Assembly: GCF_002277895.1 (NCBI RefSeq) | Contig: NZ_CP023000.1 | Location: 992,001 to 1,056,000 of the forward strand | DNA from: Rhizobium sp. 11515TR | Lineage (GTDB): Bacteria > Pseudomonadota > Alphaproteobacteria > Rhizobiales > Rhizobiaceae | Direction of reading: 5' to 3' | Length of the DNA stretch: 64,000 nucleotides | Shown: positions 1 to 8,714 of the stretch, one piece after another | How positions within the stretch are numbered: position 1 is the stretch's first letter | Layout of the letters: the number at the start of each line of letters is the position of its first letter | Made by a program: the position numbers and the translations under genes | The notes under the pieces: model-generated | Databases searched by the model: none | What the model was told of the DNA's origin: nothing | What the model saw: the letters and a program-made list of their open reading frames with translations, nothing else

Positions 1-337
1 TTGCCGGCGACGTGTCGGCGTGCAACATACTGGTGTAGGCGATCAGCGAAACCCTGTTCGCTTTGGCTGCCTCAATCACCGCTCTATGCCGCGGAAGACG
101 GCCGCTGACTTCGGTCGAGGAAATCAGCAGCAGTTTCTCCACGCCGGCCAGCGCCGAACCAAGCGTGTCGGGCCGGCTGTAGTCCGCCTCGCGTACGATC
201 AACCCGCGTTCAGCCAGATCGCTGGCCTTTGCCGGATTGCGAACCGCCGCGACGATCCGGTTGGCGGGAATGGTTTTCAGCAGCGCCTCGATCACAAGGC
301 GGCCAAGGTGTCCGGTTGCTCCAGTTACTGCGTACAT
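1..337 (-). CDS. NmrA/QorB-like NAD(P)-binding oxidoreductase, C-terminus outside the window
   Basis: The reading frame starts at ATG 337 and runs off the left edge, so about 112 N-terminal residues are seen. It opens with a Rossmann fold: MYAVTGATGHLG gives the TGATGxLG dinucleotide loop, followed by LVIEALL and a basic VAAVRNPAKA stretch typical of NADP-binding atypical SDRs (NmrA/HSCARG/QorB). The later segment LLLISSTEVSGR and IEAAKA also fits that family. A divergent HxlR-type regulator begins 136 bp away; the same gene pairing is known for ytfG/ytfH (quinone oxidoreductase 2 and its regulator) in enterics, so a redox or quinone-reducing role is inferred. The substrate is unknown because the C-terminal half is missing. 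Confidence 0.8.
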   Translation of the reverse strand, partial: MYAVTGATGHLGRLVIEALLKTIPANRIVAAVRNPAKASDLAERGLIVREADYSRPDTLGSALAGVEKLLLISSTEVSGRLPRHRAVIEAAKANRVSLIAYTSMLHADTSPA

Positions 338-419
338 CGTTCAGTCCATTTCGTGGTTGCAATGAATTCGATGGCCTTTAGATAGCGGCCATCGTTACTG
401 AGGGAAACCACGTATCTTG

Positions 420-445
420 TGGTTACCTCCATTTTCCGGTAACCA
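420..445. promoter_or_regulatory. Inverted repeat, candidate HxlR operator
   Basis: TGGTTACC (420-427) and GGTAACCA (438-445) form a perfect 8-bp inverted repeat with a 10-bp spacer. It lies between the divergent NmrA-like gene and the HxlR-type gene, 28 bp before the latter's start. Position and symmetry suggest the site bound by the HxlR protein; this is inference. Confidence 0.45.
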
Positions 446-473
446 ACTGGAAACTGCCGTCGAAGGAAGGATG

Positions 474-821
474 ATGGTACTCAAGGTACGAAAGAAGGTG
501 GAGACGCCTCCGGGCTGCCCTATGTCCAAATGCATGGATCTCCTTGGTGGCTGCTGGACGCCGGAGGTGCTCTGGTCCTTGAGCGAAGGCCCGCGCCGGT
601 TCTCGGAGTTGCGCCGGGACAATCCCTTCATCTCGGCGAAGGTCATGACGAGCAGGCTGCGGGATCTCGAACAGCGCGGCGTCCTCACGCGCAAGGTTTT
701 GCCGACATCGCCGCCAACCGTGGAATACGAACTGACCGAGTTGGGAAAAGAGCTCCTCCCCGCGATCAGATCCATCGTAGAAGTCGGGACGCGCCTGCTG
801 TTGCGCGAATCGACTCCCTAG
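474..821 (+). CDS. HxlR-family winged-helix transcriptional regulator
   Basis: A 115-residue DNA-binding protein. The HxlR signature runs through most of it: CMDLLGGCWTPEVLWSL at about 20-36, RRFSELRRD for the second helix, ISAKVMTSRLRDLEQRGVLTR for the recognition helix and turn, then a wing and a TELGKEL helix. Three cysteines (15, 20, 27) sit near the N-terminus; HxlR members such as HypR and QorR sense oxidants through cysteines near this place, so redox sensing is possible but unproven. ATG 474 is chosen because AAGGA lies 6 nt upstream; ATG 471 is equally open but too close to it. It is divergent from the NmrA-type oxidoreductase and probably controls it. Confidence 0.85.
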   Translation: MVLKVRKKVETPPGCPMSKCMDLLGGCWTPEVLWSLSEGPRRFSELRRDNPFISAKVMTSRLRDLEQRGVLTRKVLPTSPPTVEYELTELGKELLPAIRSIVEVGTRLLLRESTP

Positions 822-948
822 CGTCGCTGACGGCGAAACTGAAGCACCTCGGCGATTGCCGCGGCTCCTTTCGCAGGCATAGCCGAGCGCGCGCAACGTC
901 CGCGCGAACGAGCCATCCTGTTCACGCCGAACGGAAGGAATGTGAAAC

Positions 949-1560
949 ATGTTCTACGAACTCGTGACCCTATCGGGGCCCTTGCTAAAGCTCAGCGAAA
1001 TGGACGTGGCGGCGCAAGAATGGATGGCTGGTGCTGCGGCGGGAACCGTCCTCGGCCGGTGGCGGACCGATATCGGCCTGCTCGGGCAAGTGCTGCTCCT
1101 GCGCCAATTCGATAGCTTGAAGTACCTCAGCGAAGAACGGCGCCGCGCGCTGCTGGACCGCGATCCGTTCAGGGTCCGCGGCCTTGCCACCTCCGTTGCC
1201 CAGGAGAGCTATGAGGGCTTTCCGTTTCTACCCCCGGCCATCCCTCGGAAGGCAGGCGGTATATATGAGTTTCGAACCTATTTCCTGACGGTAGGAGGTC
1301 TCCCGGCTACGCTAGATGGCTGGGAAGCGGCGATCGGGCCGGCCAAGGATTATACCGATCACCTGGTCATCAACATGTTCGCATTGGATGGCCGCCCTCG
1401 TATCCTCCACATATGGGGTTTCGAAAGCCTTCGGCAGAGAAGTCAGCTGCGCGAGCGTCATTACGCCGCCGGCACCTGGCCGCCGAAGGGCGGACCGGAG
1501 CACATCGATCACGCGACCTCCGTGATCGCGCTCTCGAACGATGGTTCTCCGCTAAGTTGA
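949..1560 (+). CDS. NIPSNAP family protein
   Basis: A 203-residue protein with two ferredoxin-like NIPSNAP repeats. The N-terminal half begins MFYELVTLSG and carries GRWRTDIGLLGQVLLLRQFDS; the second half opens at about residue 103 with GIYEFRTYFLTVGG, which is the conserved Y-E-(F/I)-R-T-Y motif of the family, and ends with GPEHIDHATSVI. GAAGGAA lies just before ATG 949. NIPSNAP proteins are alpha/beta-barrel dimers whose biochemical role is mostly unsettled; they often sit next to catabolic genes. It follows the HxlR gene by 127 bp on the same strand and is convergent with an SDR. A second, shorter NIPSNAP gene occurs at 21465-21779. Confidence 0.8.
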   Translation: MFYELVTLSGPLLKLSEMDVAAQEWMAGAAAGTVLGRWRTDIGLLGQVLLLRQFDSLKYLSEERRRALLDRDPFRVRGLATSVAQESYEGFPFLPPAIPRKAGGIYEFRTYFLTVGGLPATLDGWEAAIGPAKDYTDHLVINMFALDGRPRILHIWGFESLRQRSQLRERHYAAGTWPPKGGPEHIDHATSVIALSNDGSPLS

Positions 1561-1608
1561 ACATGGCATGCAGGAGGCAACGGCGGCCAATGGCGGGCCG
1601 CCCGACGC

Positions 1609-2370
1609 TTACTTGCCGCCGGTGACATCGAGGAACGTGCCGGTGATGAAGGACGCCTCATCGCTTGCCAGCCACAAGATCGCCCGCGCTACTTCTTCCG
1701 GCTGGCCACCTCTTCCCATGGGGATCGAATCCCTGACGCGGTCCACCCGTCCCGGCTCTCCGCTACGGGCATGCATCTCCGTATAGATGTGCCCCGGCCG
1801 AATGCAGCAGACGCGGATGCCGTCGCGCGCGACTTCTTTCGCAAGTCCGGTCGTGAAGGTCTCGAGGGCGCCCTTCGACGCGGCGTAGTCGACATATTCA
1901 TTCGGACTGCCGAGACGGGCCGATGCCGACGAGATGTTGATCACGACGCCGCCCCGCCCCTTGTGACGATGCGACATGCGCTTAACCGCTTGCTGGGCGC
2001 AGAGCATTGGGCCGATCGCGTTGATCGCGAAGATCCGCTGCATCCGCTCGAACTCGAGATCCTCCATCCGGGATTGCTTTGCGATGATCGCGGCGTTGTT
2101 CACCAGCACATCGATCCACCCAAACTCCCGATCGATCGCGGCGAATAGTTGCGCGACCTCATCTGGATCGGCGCTGTCCGCGCGAATGGCCAGCGCCCGG
2201 CGTCCGGCTGCTTCCACATCGGCCGCCACCGCGAGCGCAGCCTCTTCGTTGGAGACGAAGCTGATCGCGACATCGTAGCCTTGTGCGGCGGCAAGGCGCG
2301 CCGTGGCAGCACCTACGCCACGACTTCCACCGGTTATCAGGATGAGCGGCGTTTGAGAGACAGCGTCCAT
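1609..2370 (-). CDS. SDR family oxidoreductase (classical short-chain dehydrogenase)
   Basis: A 253-residue classical SDR. TGGSRGVG at 13-20 is the nucleotide-binding loop, NNAA at 91-94 the structural motif, N117 lies in the alpha-4 helix, and S148, Y162 and K166 (YAASK) complete the catalytic tetrad. RPGHIYTEMHA is the usual P-G motif and ITGTFLDVTGGK the standard C-terminus of the FabG/glucose 1-dehydrogenase-like group. Length is normal for the family. The substrate cannot be read from the sequence. The gene stands on the minus strand about 105 bp after the MFS gene, with which it may be co-transcribed. Confidence 0.88.
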   Translation of the reverse strand: MDAVSQTPLILITGGSRGVGAATARLAAAQGYDVAISFVSNEEAALAVAADVEAAGRRALAIRADSADPDEVAQLFAAIDREFGWIDVLVNNAAIIAKQSRMEDLEFERMQRIFAINAIGPMLCAQQAVKRMSHRHKGRGGVVINISSASARLGSPNEYVDYAASKGALETFTTGLAKEVARDGIRVCCIRPGHIYTEMHARSGEPGRVDRVRDSIPMGRGGQPEEVARAILWLASDEASFITGTFLDVTGGK

Positions 2371-2475
2371 TTGTCGAACCTTTCATGTGTTGCGAGATAT
2401 TGATCAGGCGAGACCGCCCTAAACGCGGGTCGCACATGGCGGCTTTGGCTCGTCCAGCCGAAGATCCGGGCCTGC

Positions 2476-3696
2476 TCAGGCGGAGCTTTCGCCCGAATCC
2501 GCGGCTGAGGAGGCGCGCAGATGGGGTCGCAGAACCAGCACGAGCGGGATGATCAGGGCGGCGGTTGCCGCCGAGGCCAGCACCGCGATCGTCCGACTGC
2601 TGTGATCGGCGAGCATGCCGTAAAGGATCGGCGCGATCCCGCCGGAGCCGATCACGCTCGTATAGAAGATCGCAAACGCCCGGCCCGTATCACCATCCGA
2701 CAACTCGGGCACGGTGCCGTAGAGCACCGACGACGTCCTGTTGAGCACGATGCCGAGCAGCGGCAGCAGCATGAGCGTTGTCGTGAGAGGGGTGAACAGC
2801 GTCGTCACGATCAGCATCGCCGTTGCGACCTCGGTCACCATGACGCTGCCGACGACACCCAGCCGCTCGCCGAGCCAACCGCACGTCGCTTTCCCGAGAG
2901 CGCCACCGATGAACAGCAGGGCAAGCGCGATCCCGACCGTTGGCGACCCCCCGCCCTGTCCATGGACAAGGAAAGGCAGAAACAGCAGATAGCCCATGCG
3001 GGTCGCCGTATCGAGCGCGCCAATCGCGGTCAGAATGCCGAAGCCGCCACGGCCATGGCCGGCGGCAGCCTTCACCGTGGCGTTGATGTTGACGCGAGCT
3101 GCCGGCGCCAGCGGTATCAGCGCGATCGACATGGCGATGCCAAGCGCCGCCATCATGCCGAGCACCGGTCGCCAGGGGCGGATCGGCAGCAGCAGCGCGA
3201 CAAGCGCCGGCAGCACGGCTTTTCCGAGGTCGCCTGCGAAATTGTATATGCCAAGCGGCCCGCGCGCAGCTTTCCCAAAACTGTCGGTGACGAGCATCGA
3301 TCCGCGCGGATGCTGGATGCTCGATCCGATGCCGGCTACGACGAGCCCGACGCAAAGACCCGTGAAACCGAACGGCAGCGCCATAATAGCCAAGCCAGCC
3401 GCCGCGAGAATGGTTGACAGGATCAGCGCGGTGCGCGGCGAAGCAGAGCGAAGGGCATGGTCGGCCGGGACCTGGAGGACTCCCATGGTGCCGTAGTATA
3501 GGGCGCGAACGACGGCCAGGGCGGCGTAGGAGAGAGTGAAGTGCGCCTGCCATATGGGCAGGAAGGCATAGAGTGCGTCGGTATAGCCGTCATGGAGCGC
3601 GTGGGTAAGACTTGCACCCACCAGACTACGCCTTTGCAGCGTGCGCCTATTTCTCTCGGTCGTTGTCGGTCGGTCTTCACAATACGCAGTTCGCAT
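2476..3696 (-). CDS. MFS transporter, Fsr-like drug/metabolite exporter
   Basis: A 406-residue, about 12-helix integral membrane protein. The N-terminal helix sequence SLTHALHDGYTDALYAFLPIW and later GIGSSIQHPRGSMLV resemble the fosmidomycin-resistance (Fsr) group of the major facilitator superfamily, which exports small toxic compounds. The N-terminal about 25 residues are polar and cytoplasmic. GAGG lies about 10 nt upstream of ATG 3696. A LysR-type gene begins about 100 bp away on the other strand, an arrangement common for regulator-exporter pairs. The exported substrate is unknown. Confidence 0.82.
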   Translation of the reverse strand: MRTAYCEDRPTTTERNRRTLQRRSLVGASLTHALHDGYTDALYAFLPIWQAHFTLSYAALAVVRALYYGTMGVLQVPADHALRSASPRTALILSTILAAAGLAIMALPFGFTGLCVGLVVAGIGSSIQHPRGSMLVTDSFGKAARGPLGIYNFAGDLGKAVLPALVALLLPIRPWRPVLGMMAALGIAMSIALIPLAPAARVNINATVKAAAGHGRGGFGILTAIGALDTATRMGYLLFLPFLVHGQGGGSPTVGIALALLFIGGALGKATCGWLGERLGVVGSVMVTEVATAMLIVTTLFTPLTTTLMLLPLLGIVLNRTSSVLYGTVPELSDGDTGRAFAIFYTSVIGSGGIAPILYGMLADHSSRTIAVLASAATAALIIPLVLVLRPHLRASSAADSGESSA

Positions 3697-3799
3697 CGTT
3701 CGGTGAGCCTCGTTAGCTACCGCAGGTCTATACGCGTGAGCTTTTATCGACTAGCCTGTCATTAATCACGAATATCGTTTATTTTTCTCACGGGTTCAC

Positions 3800-4711
3800 A
3801 TGCGTCGCCTTCCTCCCTTGAACGCCCTTCGCATCTTCGAGGTCGCCGCTCGCACCGGCAGCTATGCCGACGCCGGCGCGGAGCTCGGCCTCACCCATGG
3901 CGCGGTCAGTCGGCAGATCTCGGCGCTCGAAGGCTGGCTCGGGCAGCGGCTCTTCACGCGGGAAGGCCGGCGCATGGTCGCGACGCCGATGGCGAAGGTC
4001 TTCGCCGCGGAGGTCGGCCTTTCGTTTGATCGCCTGGCTGTCGCGGCGGAGGCTTGTGGCCGGCCGGGCGCGCGTCGCATTCTGCGGGTAAGCGCCCCGA
4101 CCAGCTTCGCGATGCGCTGGCTGATCCCCCGGCTCAGCCGTTATCATGTCGATCATCCGCAGGTCGAAGTCGCGGTGACCACGGTCTCATGCGTGCTCGA
4201 CGACTTGCGTGGCGGCGTCGATGTAGCAATCCGGCGCGGCACTGCCCGGCAGGATGCATGGCCGCAGCATCGCGTGGTCCCCGTGCTGGAGGATATCGAT
4301 ACGCTTATCATGAGCCCGGCCCTGTTTGCACAGCGTCCGATCCTGAAGCCGGCCGACATTCAGGGACATACGCTGTTCGCGGCCGAGACGCGCGGCGGTG
4401 ATTGGACGGATTGGCTCGAAGCTGCCGGGCTCCAACACCTGGCCGGCCTCCCCCGCCAGATCTTCGATCACTTCCACGTGGCGCGCCAGGCGGTGGAAGA
4501 CGGGCTCGGCATCGGCATTGGTCCGCTGCCGATGCTGGAGATCGATGTCGCCAACGGAAGGCTGATGACGCCACTGCCGGACATCCGAGTGCCGCGAACC
4601 GGCTATGTCGCGGTGACGCCCCGCCATGCCGATGCCGGAAACCTAGTTGCCAGCTTCGTCGACTGGCTTGTCGCAGAAGGAGGCGACCGACGATCACACC
4701 CGCCTTTGTAG
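3800..4711 (+). CDS. LysR-family transcriptional regulator, GcvA-like
   Basis: A 303-residue LysR regulator. It opens with MRRLPPLNALRIFEVAARTGSY, the hallmark of the GcvA/AmpR branch (PPLNALRxFEAAAR), followed by a winged HTH (about 20-65, AELGLTHGAVSRQISALE). The co-inducer domain starts near residue 92 (LRVSAPTSFAMRWLIPRL) and is complete. Members of this branch usually regulate a neighbouring divergent gene, here the MFS exporter, through sites in the roughly 100-bp gap. The ligand is unknown. Confidence 0.87.
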   Translation: MRRLPPLNALRIFEVAARTGSYADAGAELGLTHGAVSRQISALEGWLGQRLFTREGRRMVATPMAKVFAAEVGLSFDRLAVAAEACGRPGARRILRVSAPTSFAMRWLIPRLSRYHVDHPQVEVAVTTVSCVLDDLRGGVDVAIRRGTARQDAWPQHRVVPVLEDIDTLIMSPALFAQRPILKPADIQGHTLFAAETRGGDWTDWLEAAGLQHLAGLPRQIFDHFHVARQAVEDGLGIGIGPLPMLEIDVANGRLMTPLPDIRVPRTGYVAVTPRHADAGNLVASFVDWLVAEGGDRRSHPPL

Positions 4712-4860
4712 CATGGCGAAGGTGGCCGGATCATAGAATCGGTATGCTCCACACTGCTTACTAACCTTCAGGCTGAGCAGTCTTGAGGCCGAGCGCGAAT
4801 TTGATCCCGGCCGGGATGGGGCTTCATCTCGCCCATCTGCGTTTTTGACGCGACTATTAC

Positions 4861-5799
4861 TCAGTTGGAGGGGAGATGGGAGCGGCCCTTCAGAAACGCG
4901 ACGAATGCGCGCAATGCCGCTGATTGGTGGCGCCTGCTCGGAAAGTAGAGGTAAAGCGCCTCCAGCGGCGAAGACCATTCAGGCAGGACCCGTGACAACT
5001 TTCCAGCGGCGAGGAGGTCGGACACGCTCGCAGCCGGCGCGCTGACAATTCCTAAGCCCCTTACAGTCAGCTCGATCTGGGAGGCGAGATCGTGAACGAT
5101 CGTTGCCGCGGGCGGCGCGATCTGCACGGTCTCGCCCGCGGATTGCAGGATCCATGGTATGATCAAGCCGGTCGTCTGACTGCGGCACACCACGGCGCGG
5201 TGACTGAGCAGATCGCTTGGGAGATTTGGCACCCCTCGAGCATGAAGATAGGCAGGTGAAGCGACGAGAACGGCTTCTGATTCGGGGGCGACTGGAACTG
5301 CCACCATGTCCTTCTCGAGGCAATTGCCATAGCGTAATCCTGCGTCGTAGCCTTGCTTGACGATGTCGATCATGCGCGCTTCGACGGCGATCTCGAGCTC
5401 CACCTCAGGATAGGTGTCCTGAAAAGCCGCCAATGCTGCGGCAATGAGCAGGTCGAAAGGCGCGCGTGGCATGGTGAGGCGCAAAGGGCCTGCTGGCCGA
5501 CCGCCCCACCGTGCGGCCTCCTCCGCGGCTCGCTTCAATTGCGACAGGGCAGGAGCTGCCGCGAGGAGATAGTCGGCACCTACTTCCGTCAAACTTAAAC
5601 TGCGGGTCGAGCGGCGCAAAAGCGCCGTACCGAGCCGCCCCTCAAGGCTTCGGATCGCCTGGCTGGCCGCGGATGGAGAAATACCGAGACGCCTCGCTGC
5701 TTCGGAAAAGCTACCGGCTTCGGCCACGGCGACAAACACAGCCACACCTTCGAGGATATTTTTATGTCGCAAGTGATCCACCTTGAAGTTTTGCTTCAT
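4861..5799 (-). CDS. LysR-family transcriptional regulator, CrgA/DmlR branch
   Basis: A 312-residue LysR protein. The HTH lies at about 16-75 (VAVFVAVAEAGSFSEAARRLGISPSAASQAIRSLE), then RRSTRSLSLTEVG and the effector domain opening GPLRLTMPRAPFDLLIAAAL. LEKDMVAVPVAPESEAVLVASPAYL is typical of the large LTTR group that includes CrgA and DmlR. It is divergent from the alpha/beta hydrolase gene with only a few bases between annotated starts, so the regulator probably controls that gene from sites overlapping one of the coding ends. An internal GTG start (V-D-H-L, residue 7) is possible. Confidence 0.86.
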   Translation of the reverse strand: MKQNFKVDHLRHKNILEGVAVFVAVAEAGSFSEAARRLGISPSAASQAIRSLEGRLGTALLRRSTRSLSLTEVGADYLLAAAPALSQLKRAAEEAARWGGRPAGPLRLTMPRAPFDLLIAAALAAFQDTYPEVELEIAVEARMIDIVKQGYDAGLRYGNCLEKDMVAVPVAPESEAVLVASPAYLHARGVPNLPSDLLSHRAVVCRSQTTGLIIPWILQSAGETVQIAPPAATIVHDLASQIELTVRGLGIVSAPAASVSDLLAAGKLSRVLPEWSSPLEALYLYFPSRRHQSAALRAFVAFLKGRSHLPSN

Positions 5800-5804
5800 A
5801 CTTC

Positions 5805-6986
5805 ATGTGTGATTTCAGGGCTAATCGCAAGCATCTGTTCGGCATACGGTTGCGCATGCCTATGATCCAACACCATCCTGTCGAAGGTCAGATCCTGATC
5901 GGACATCCCAACCAACGTTCGATCGCCATCGGGAGCGGTGTAGCCGTCCTGCCAGGCGTAGCAGGGGAGACGCCCTCACCAACGCTGGTTTCACGCACTT
6001 TCAGCACGTCCCGTCAGACAACGCATTACATCGAATGCGGGCCGGCCGATGGACCGCTGATGATCTTCCTCCACGGCTGGCCGAGCATAGGTTTGATGTG
6101 GCGCGCCCAGATGAACGCCTTCGCCGCCGACGGGTGGCGCTGCATCGCTCCTGATCTTCGCGGCTTTGGCAGCTCTTTCGCACCTGCAGCTAACGATGCC
6201 TACACCATCGAGGAAATCGTGGCGGACATGGCGGAGCTCCATAACCACCTTGGCCGCGAGGCTGCAATCTGGATTGGCCACGACTGGGGCAGCATCGTAG
6301 CCGGTGCGTTGGCCGCGCATGAGCCGAAGCGCTGCCGTGGCGTCGTACTGATCTCGTGGGCGTATTTTCCCGACGGGAACGCCCTGCCCATGCTCGTCCC
6401 GCTGGTCGATCGAACGATTTACCCCGCCGACCAATATCCGGACGGCCAATGGGACTACTACCGCTACTACACGACGCATTTCGAGTCGGCGGTGGCTGAC
6501 CTCGACGCGGACGCGGAAGCATCGTTGGCATCGATCTTTCGATCGGGCAGCCCTGCCGCCGTCGGCAAGGTTTCGCCATCCGCGAAAGTCACGCGCAACG
6601 GTGGGCGCTTCGGCGCCGCACATCGAGCCCCGCCTACTCGGCCTGACCCGGCATTGTGGCCGCCGGTGGACTTCGAAGAGTTAGTGCGCGCGTTCAAGCT
6701 TCGCGGCTTCCGCCCTACCTGCGCATTGTATCTGAACGGTGACGCCAACACTGCCTACGCTCGCGAGGCGCCCAATGGGGGCCGACTGTCGCAGCCGGTG
6801 CTGTTCGTCAACGGCGACTTCGATCAGATCTGCAGCATCAACGGAAATCGTCAGGGCGACCCGATGCGTGCAGCCTGTCGAGACCTTACCGTGGCGAGTC
6901 TGTCCTGCGGGCATTGGCTGCCGTTGGAGCGCAAGGAAGAACTCATCCAGGTCATCCGACGCTGGCTCCAGAGCAAAAAACTTTGA
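5805..6986 (+). CDS. Alpha/beta hydrolase of the epoxide hydrolase / haloalkane dehalogenase type
   Basis: With the start at 5805 this is 393 residues. HGWP at 90-93 provides the oxyanion hole and G-H-D-W-G at 158-162 the nucleophile elbow; the nucleophile is Asp160, so this is the epoxide hydrolase/dehalogenase group rather than an esterase. NGDFDQIC (about 336-343) would supply the charge-relay acid and CGHW (His370) the base. WDYYRYYTTHF in the cap region is rich in tyrosines as in epoxide hydrolases. The first 60 residues lie outside the usual fold and ATG 5856 or 5862 may be the true start. It is divergent from a LysR gene, the likely regulator. Substrate unknown. Confidence 0.8.
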   Translation: MCDFRANRKHLFGIRLRMPMIQHHPVEGQILIGHPNQRSIAIGSGVAVLPGVAGETPSPTLVSRTFSTSRQTTHYIECGPADGPLMIFLHGWPSIGLMWRAQMNAFAADGWRCIAPDLRGFGSSFAPAANDAYTIEEIVADMAELHNHLGREAAIWIGHDWGSIVAGALAAHEPKRCRGVVLISWAYFPDGNALPMLVPLVDRTIYPADQYPDGQWDYYRYYTTHFESAVADLDADAEASLASIFRSGSPAAVGKVSPSAKVTRNGGRFGAAHRAPPTRPDPALWPPVDFEELVRAFKLRGFRPTCALYLNGDANTAYAREAPNGGRLSQPVLFVNGDFDQICSINGNRQGDPMRAACRDLTVASLSCGHWLPLERKEELIQVIRRWLQSKKL

Positions 6987-7021
6987 TAGCAGTAACTCAG
7001 CGATTGCGCTGTTGGCCTGCT

Positions 7022-7043
7022 AGCGGTCGCCTCGGCGACCGCT
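7022..7043. terminator. GC-rich stem-loop between convergent genes
   Basis: AGCGGTCGCC (7022-7031) and GGCGACCGCT (7034-7043) are a perfect 10-bp inverted repeat with a 2-nt centre, 36 bp after the hydrolase stop and 111 bp beyond the end of the converging racemase-family gene. There is no T-run, so it is either a rho-independent-like stop in both directions or an mRNA 3'-end stabiliser. Confidence 0.5.
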
Positions 7044-7154
7044 TACTACATTCAGCCGCCACTCGTTGAAGTGGACAAGGAACTTTCCACCTCCAGTAGC
7101 TTCGTTGATTACGCTTTTGGCCGGGCCGAAAGATTCTTCGGAATAGAAGGGCAT

Positions 7155-7961
7155 TCAAGGCTTTAGCCGGTCCGTAAGCTCGAACAGGCGGCCGAGATTG
7201 GGCATCGGCCGGTCATATCCGGCAAGCCGCAACATGTGCCAGGCGAGTGCATGATTACTTGAGGTTACCGGCTTGCCGAGCTTGGTTTCGACCTGCGCCA
7301 CGATGCGGGCGACGCGCAGGCTGGTGCAGGATACGAAGACCGCATCGCATTCATCCGAACGTCCAAGATCAAGAATGGCGCGTTCGATCGAAGCCGAAGT
7401 GATGCGCGCGACACGATTGTCGTCCGGCTCATGGAAGGAGCCCATGACCGGGATATCCATTCCCCGCGCCATGAGCGAGAGCCGCAGGGAGTGGTTGATT
7501 TCCGGCATATAGGGCGTGAGCAGCGCGATGCGTCGGGCGCCAAGCGCTTCCATCGCGGCGCGAGCGGCGGTGACTGGATTGGTCACCTTCACGCCTGGCA
7601 GAACCTCGTGCACGCGCTCCGTGATGCGGTCCTCGCCGATGACGAGCGAGCCGGACGTGCAGGCAAAGCCGATCACATCGAATTCCACATCCGGCAGCAG
7701 GCCAACCGTCCCGGGAATCTCGTCCGACATCTTCATCAGATTGGCCGGCGTGATCTCGACGTCGCTGTAGAGCCGCGCTTCATAGAGCGCCACGTCCGAT
7801 GACGGCAGTGCGAAGCGAAATTCATCCTCGATCGTCTGATCGGTCCTGAGAACCAGCAGACCGAGATTGGCAAGCGTACCGATGCCTTCGTCGATCTCGA
7901 AAGGCAACCCTTCCTTGTTGACGGCCAGGGGGGCTGCGGACGATGGCGAATGGATGGTCAT
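7155..7961 (-). CDS. Asp/Glu racemase-superfamily protein (maleate isomerase / EutA / arylmalonate decarboxylase-like)
   Basis: A 268-residue cytosolic enzyme. Two cysteines stand in the expected places of the superfamily: FACTSGS (C101) and SCTSLR (C212). Maleate cis-trans isomerase and Asp/Glu/hydantoin racemases keep both, while arylmalonate decarboxylase keeps only one, so an isomerase or racemase reaction is favoured. NPVTAARAAMEALGARRIALLTPY is the typical domain junction. GGAG lies 9 nt upstream of the ATG. It is the last gene of the livKHMGF-type operon, 33 bp after the last ATPase gene, so its substrate is presumably the imported compound or an early product. Ectoine-utilisation EutA proteins are in the same family and are an alternative. 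Confidence 0.78.
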   Translation of the reverse strand: MTIHSPSSAAPLAVNKEGLPFEIDEGIGTLANLGLLVLRTDQTIEDEFRFALPSSDVALYEARLYSDVEITPANLMKMSDEIPGTVGLLPDVEFDVIGFACTSGSLVIGEDRITERVHEVLPGVKVTNPVTAARAAMEALGARRIALLTPYMPEINHSLRLSLMARGMDIPVMGSFHEPDDNRVARITSASIERAILDLGRSDECDAVFVSCTSLRVARIVAQVETKLGKPVTSSNHALAWHMLRLAGYDRPMPNLGRLFELTDRLKP

Positions 7962-7994
7962 TGGATATGTCTCCGGAAAATGGGAAAATGAAAT

Positions 7995-8714
7995 TCAGTG
8001 TTTGTCGCCGCCGAGATAGAGCGAGCGCATTGCCGGATCAGCAAGGAGGTCGCTGGCAGCGCCCTCGATCGCGACGCTGCCGAGCGACAGGACATAGGCG
8101 GTGTCGGAGACGTGCAGCGCTTCGAAGGCATTCTGTTCCACCATCAGGATAGAGGGACCATCCCGGCGCCTGATATCGGCGATCGCCTCGAAGACGTCGT
8201 GCATCATGCGCGGCGAAAGCCCGGCCGAGGGTTCGTCCAGAAGAAGAATGGATGGTTCGAAGATCAGCGCCCGGGCAAGGGACAGCAATTGCCGCTCGCC
8301 GCCGGACAGGGCGGATGCCCGCCTGTTCTTCTTGGCAGCCAGGCTCGGATACTGGTCAAGAAGCGCATCGAAACGGCGCTCCCTGTCCCTTCTCTCCATC
8401 AGGCGGCCGCCGAGCAATATATTTTCCGCGACCGTCATCGTCGCGAAGACATTGTCCGTCTGGGGCACGAAGCCGACCCTGTGATGCCGAACCTTGCGAT
8501 AGGTCTCGACATCGGTGACAATCTCGCCCGACATGCGGATGTGGCCCGCCCGCGGGCGGACAAATCCAGCGATGCATTTCAACAAGGTGGACTTGCCGCA
8601 CCCATTCGGGCCGAGAATGGTGACGATCCTGCCTGGCTCGGCCTTGAGCGAAATGCCGTTCAATATATCCGGCCCGTCGCCGTAACCGGCCCTGACCTCG
8701 CTAACTTCGATCAT
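7995..8714 (-). CDS. livF: Branched-chain-type amino acid ABC transporter ATP-binding protein
   Basis: A 239-residue ATPase of the LivF type. Walker A is GPNGCGKST at 35-43, the Q-loop lies in VGFVPQTDNVF, the signature is LSGGERQ, Walker B is SILLLDEPSAGLSP, and the H-loop is replaced by the usual MVEQNAFEAL of LivF proteins. The frame stays open far upstream, but the start is ATG 8714 because it overlaps the stop of the preceding ATPase gene by 4 bp (ATGA) and gives the family length. Together with the LivG-like ATPase it powers the LivHM channel. Confidence 0.92.
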   Translation of the reverse strand: MIEVSEVRAGYGDGPDILNGISLKAEPGRIVTILGPNGCGKSTLLKCIAGFVRPRAGHIRMSGEIVTDVETYRKVRHHRVGFVPQTDNVFATMTVAENILLGGRLMERRDRERRFDALLDQYPSLAAKKNRRASALSGGERQLLSLARALIFEPSILLLDEPSAGLSPRMMHDVFEAIADIRRRDGPSILMVEQNAFEALHVSDTAYVLSLGSVAIEGAASDLLADPAMRSLYLGGDKH

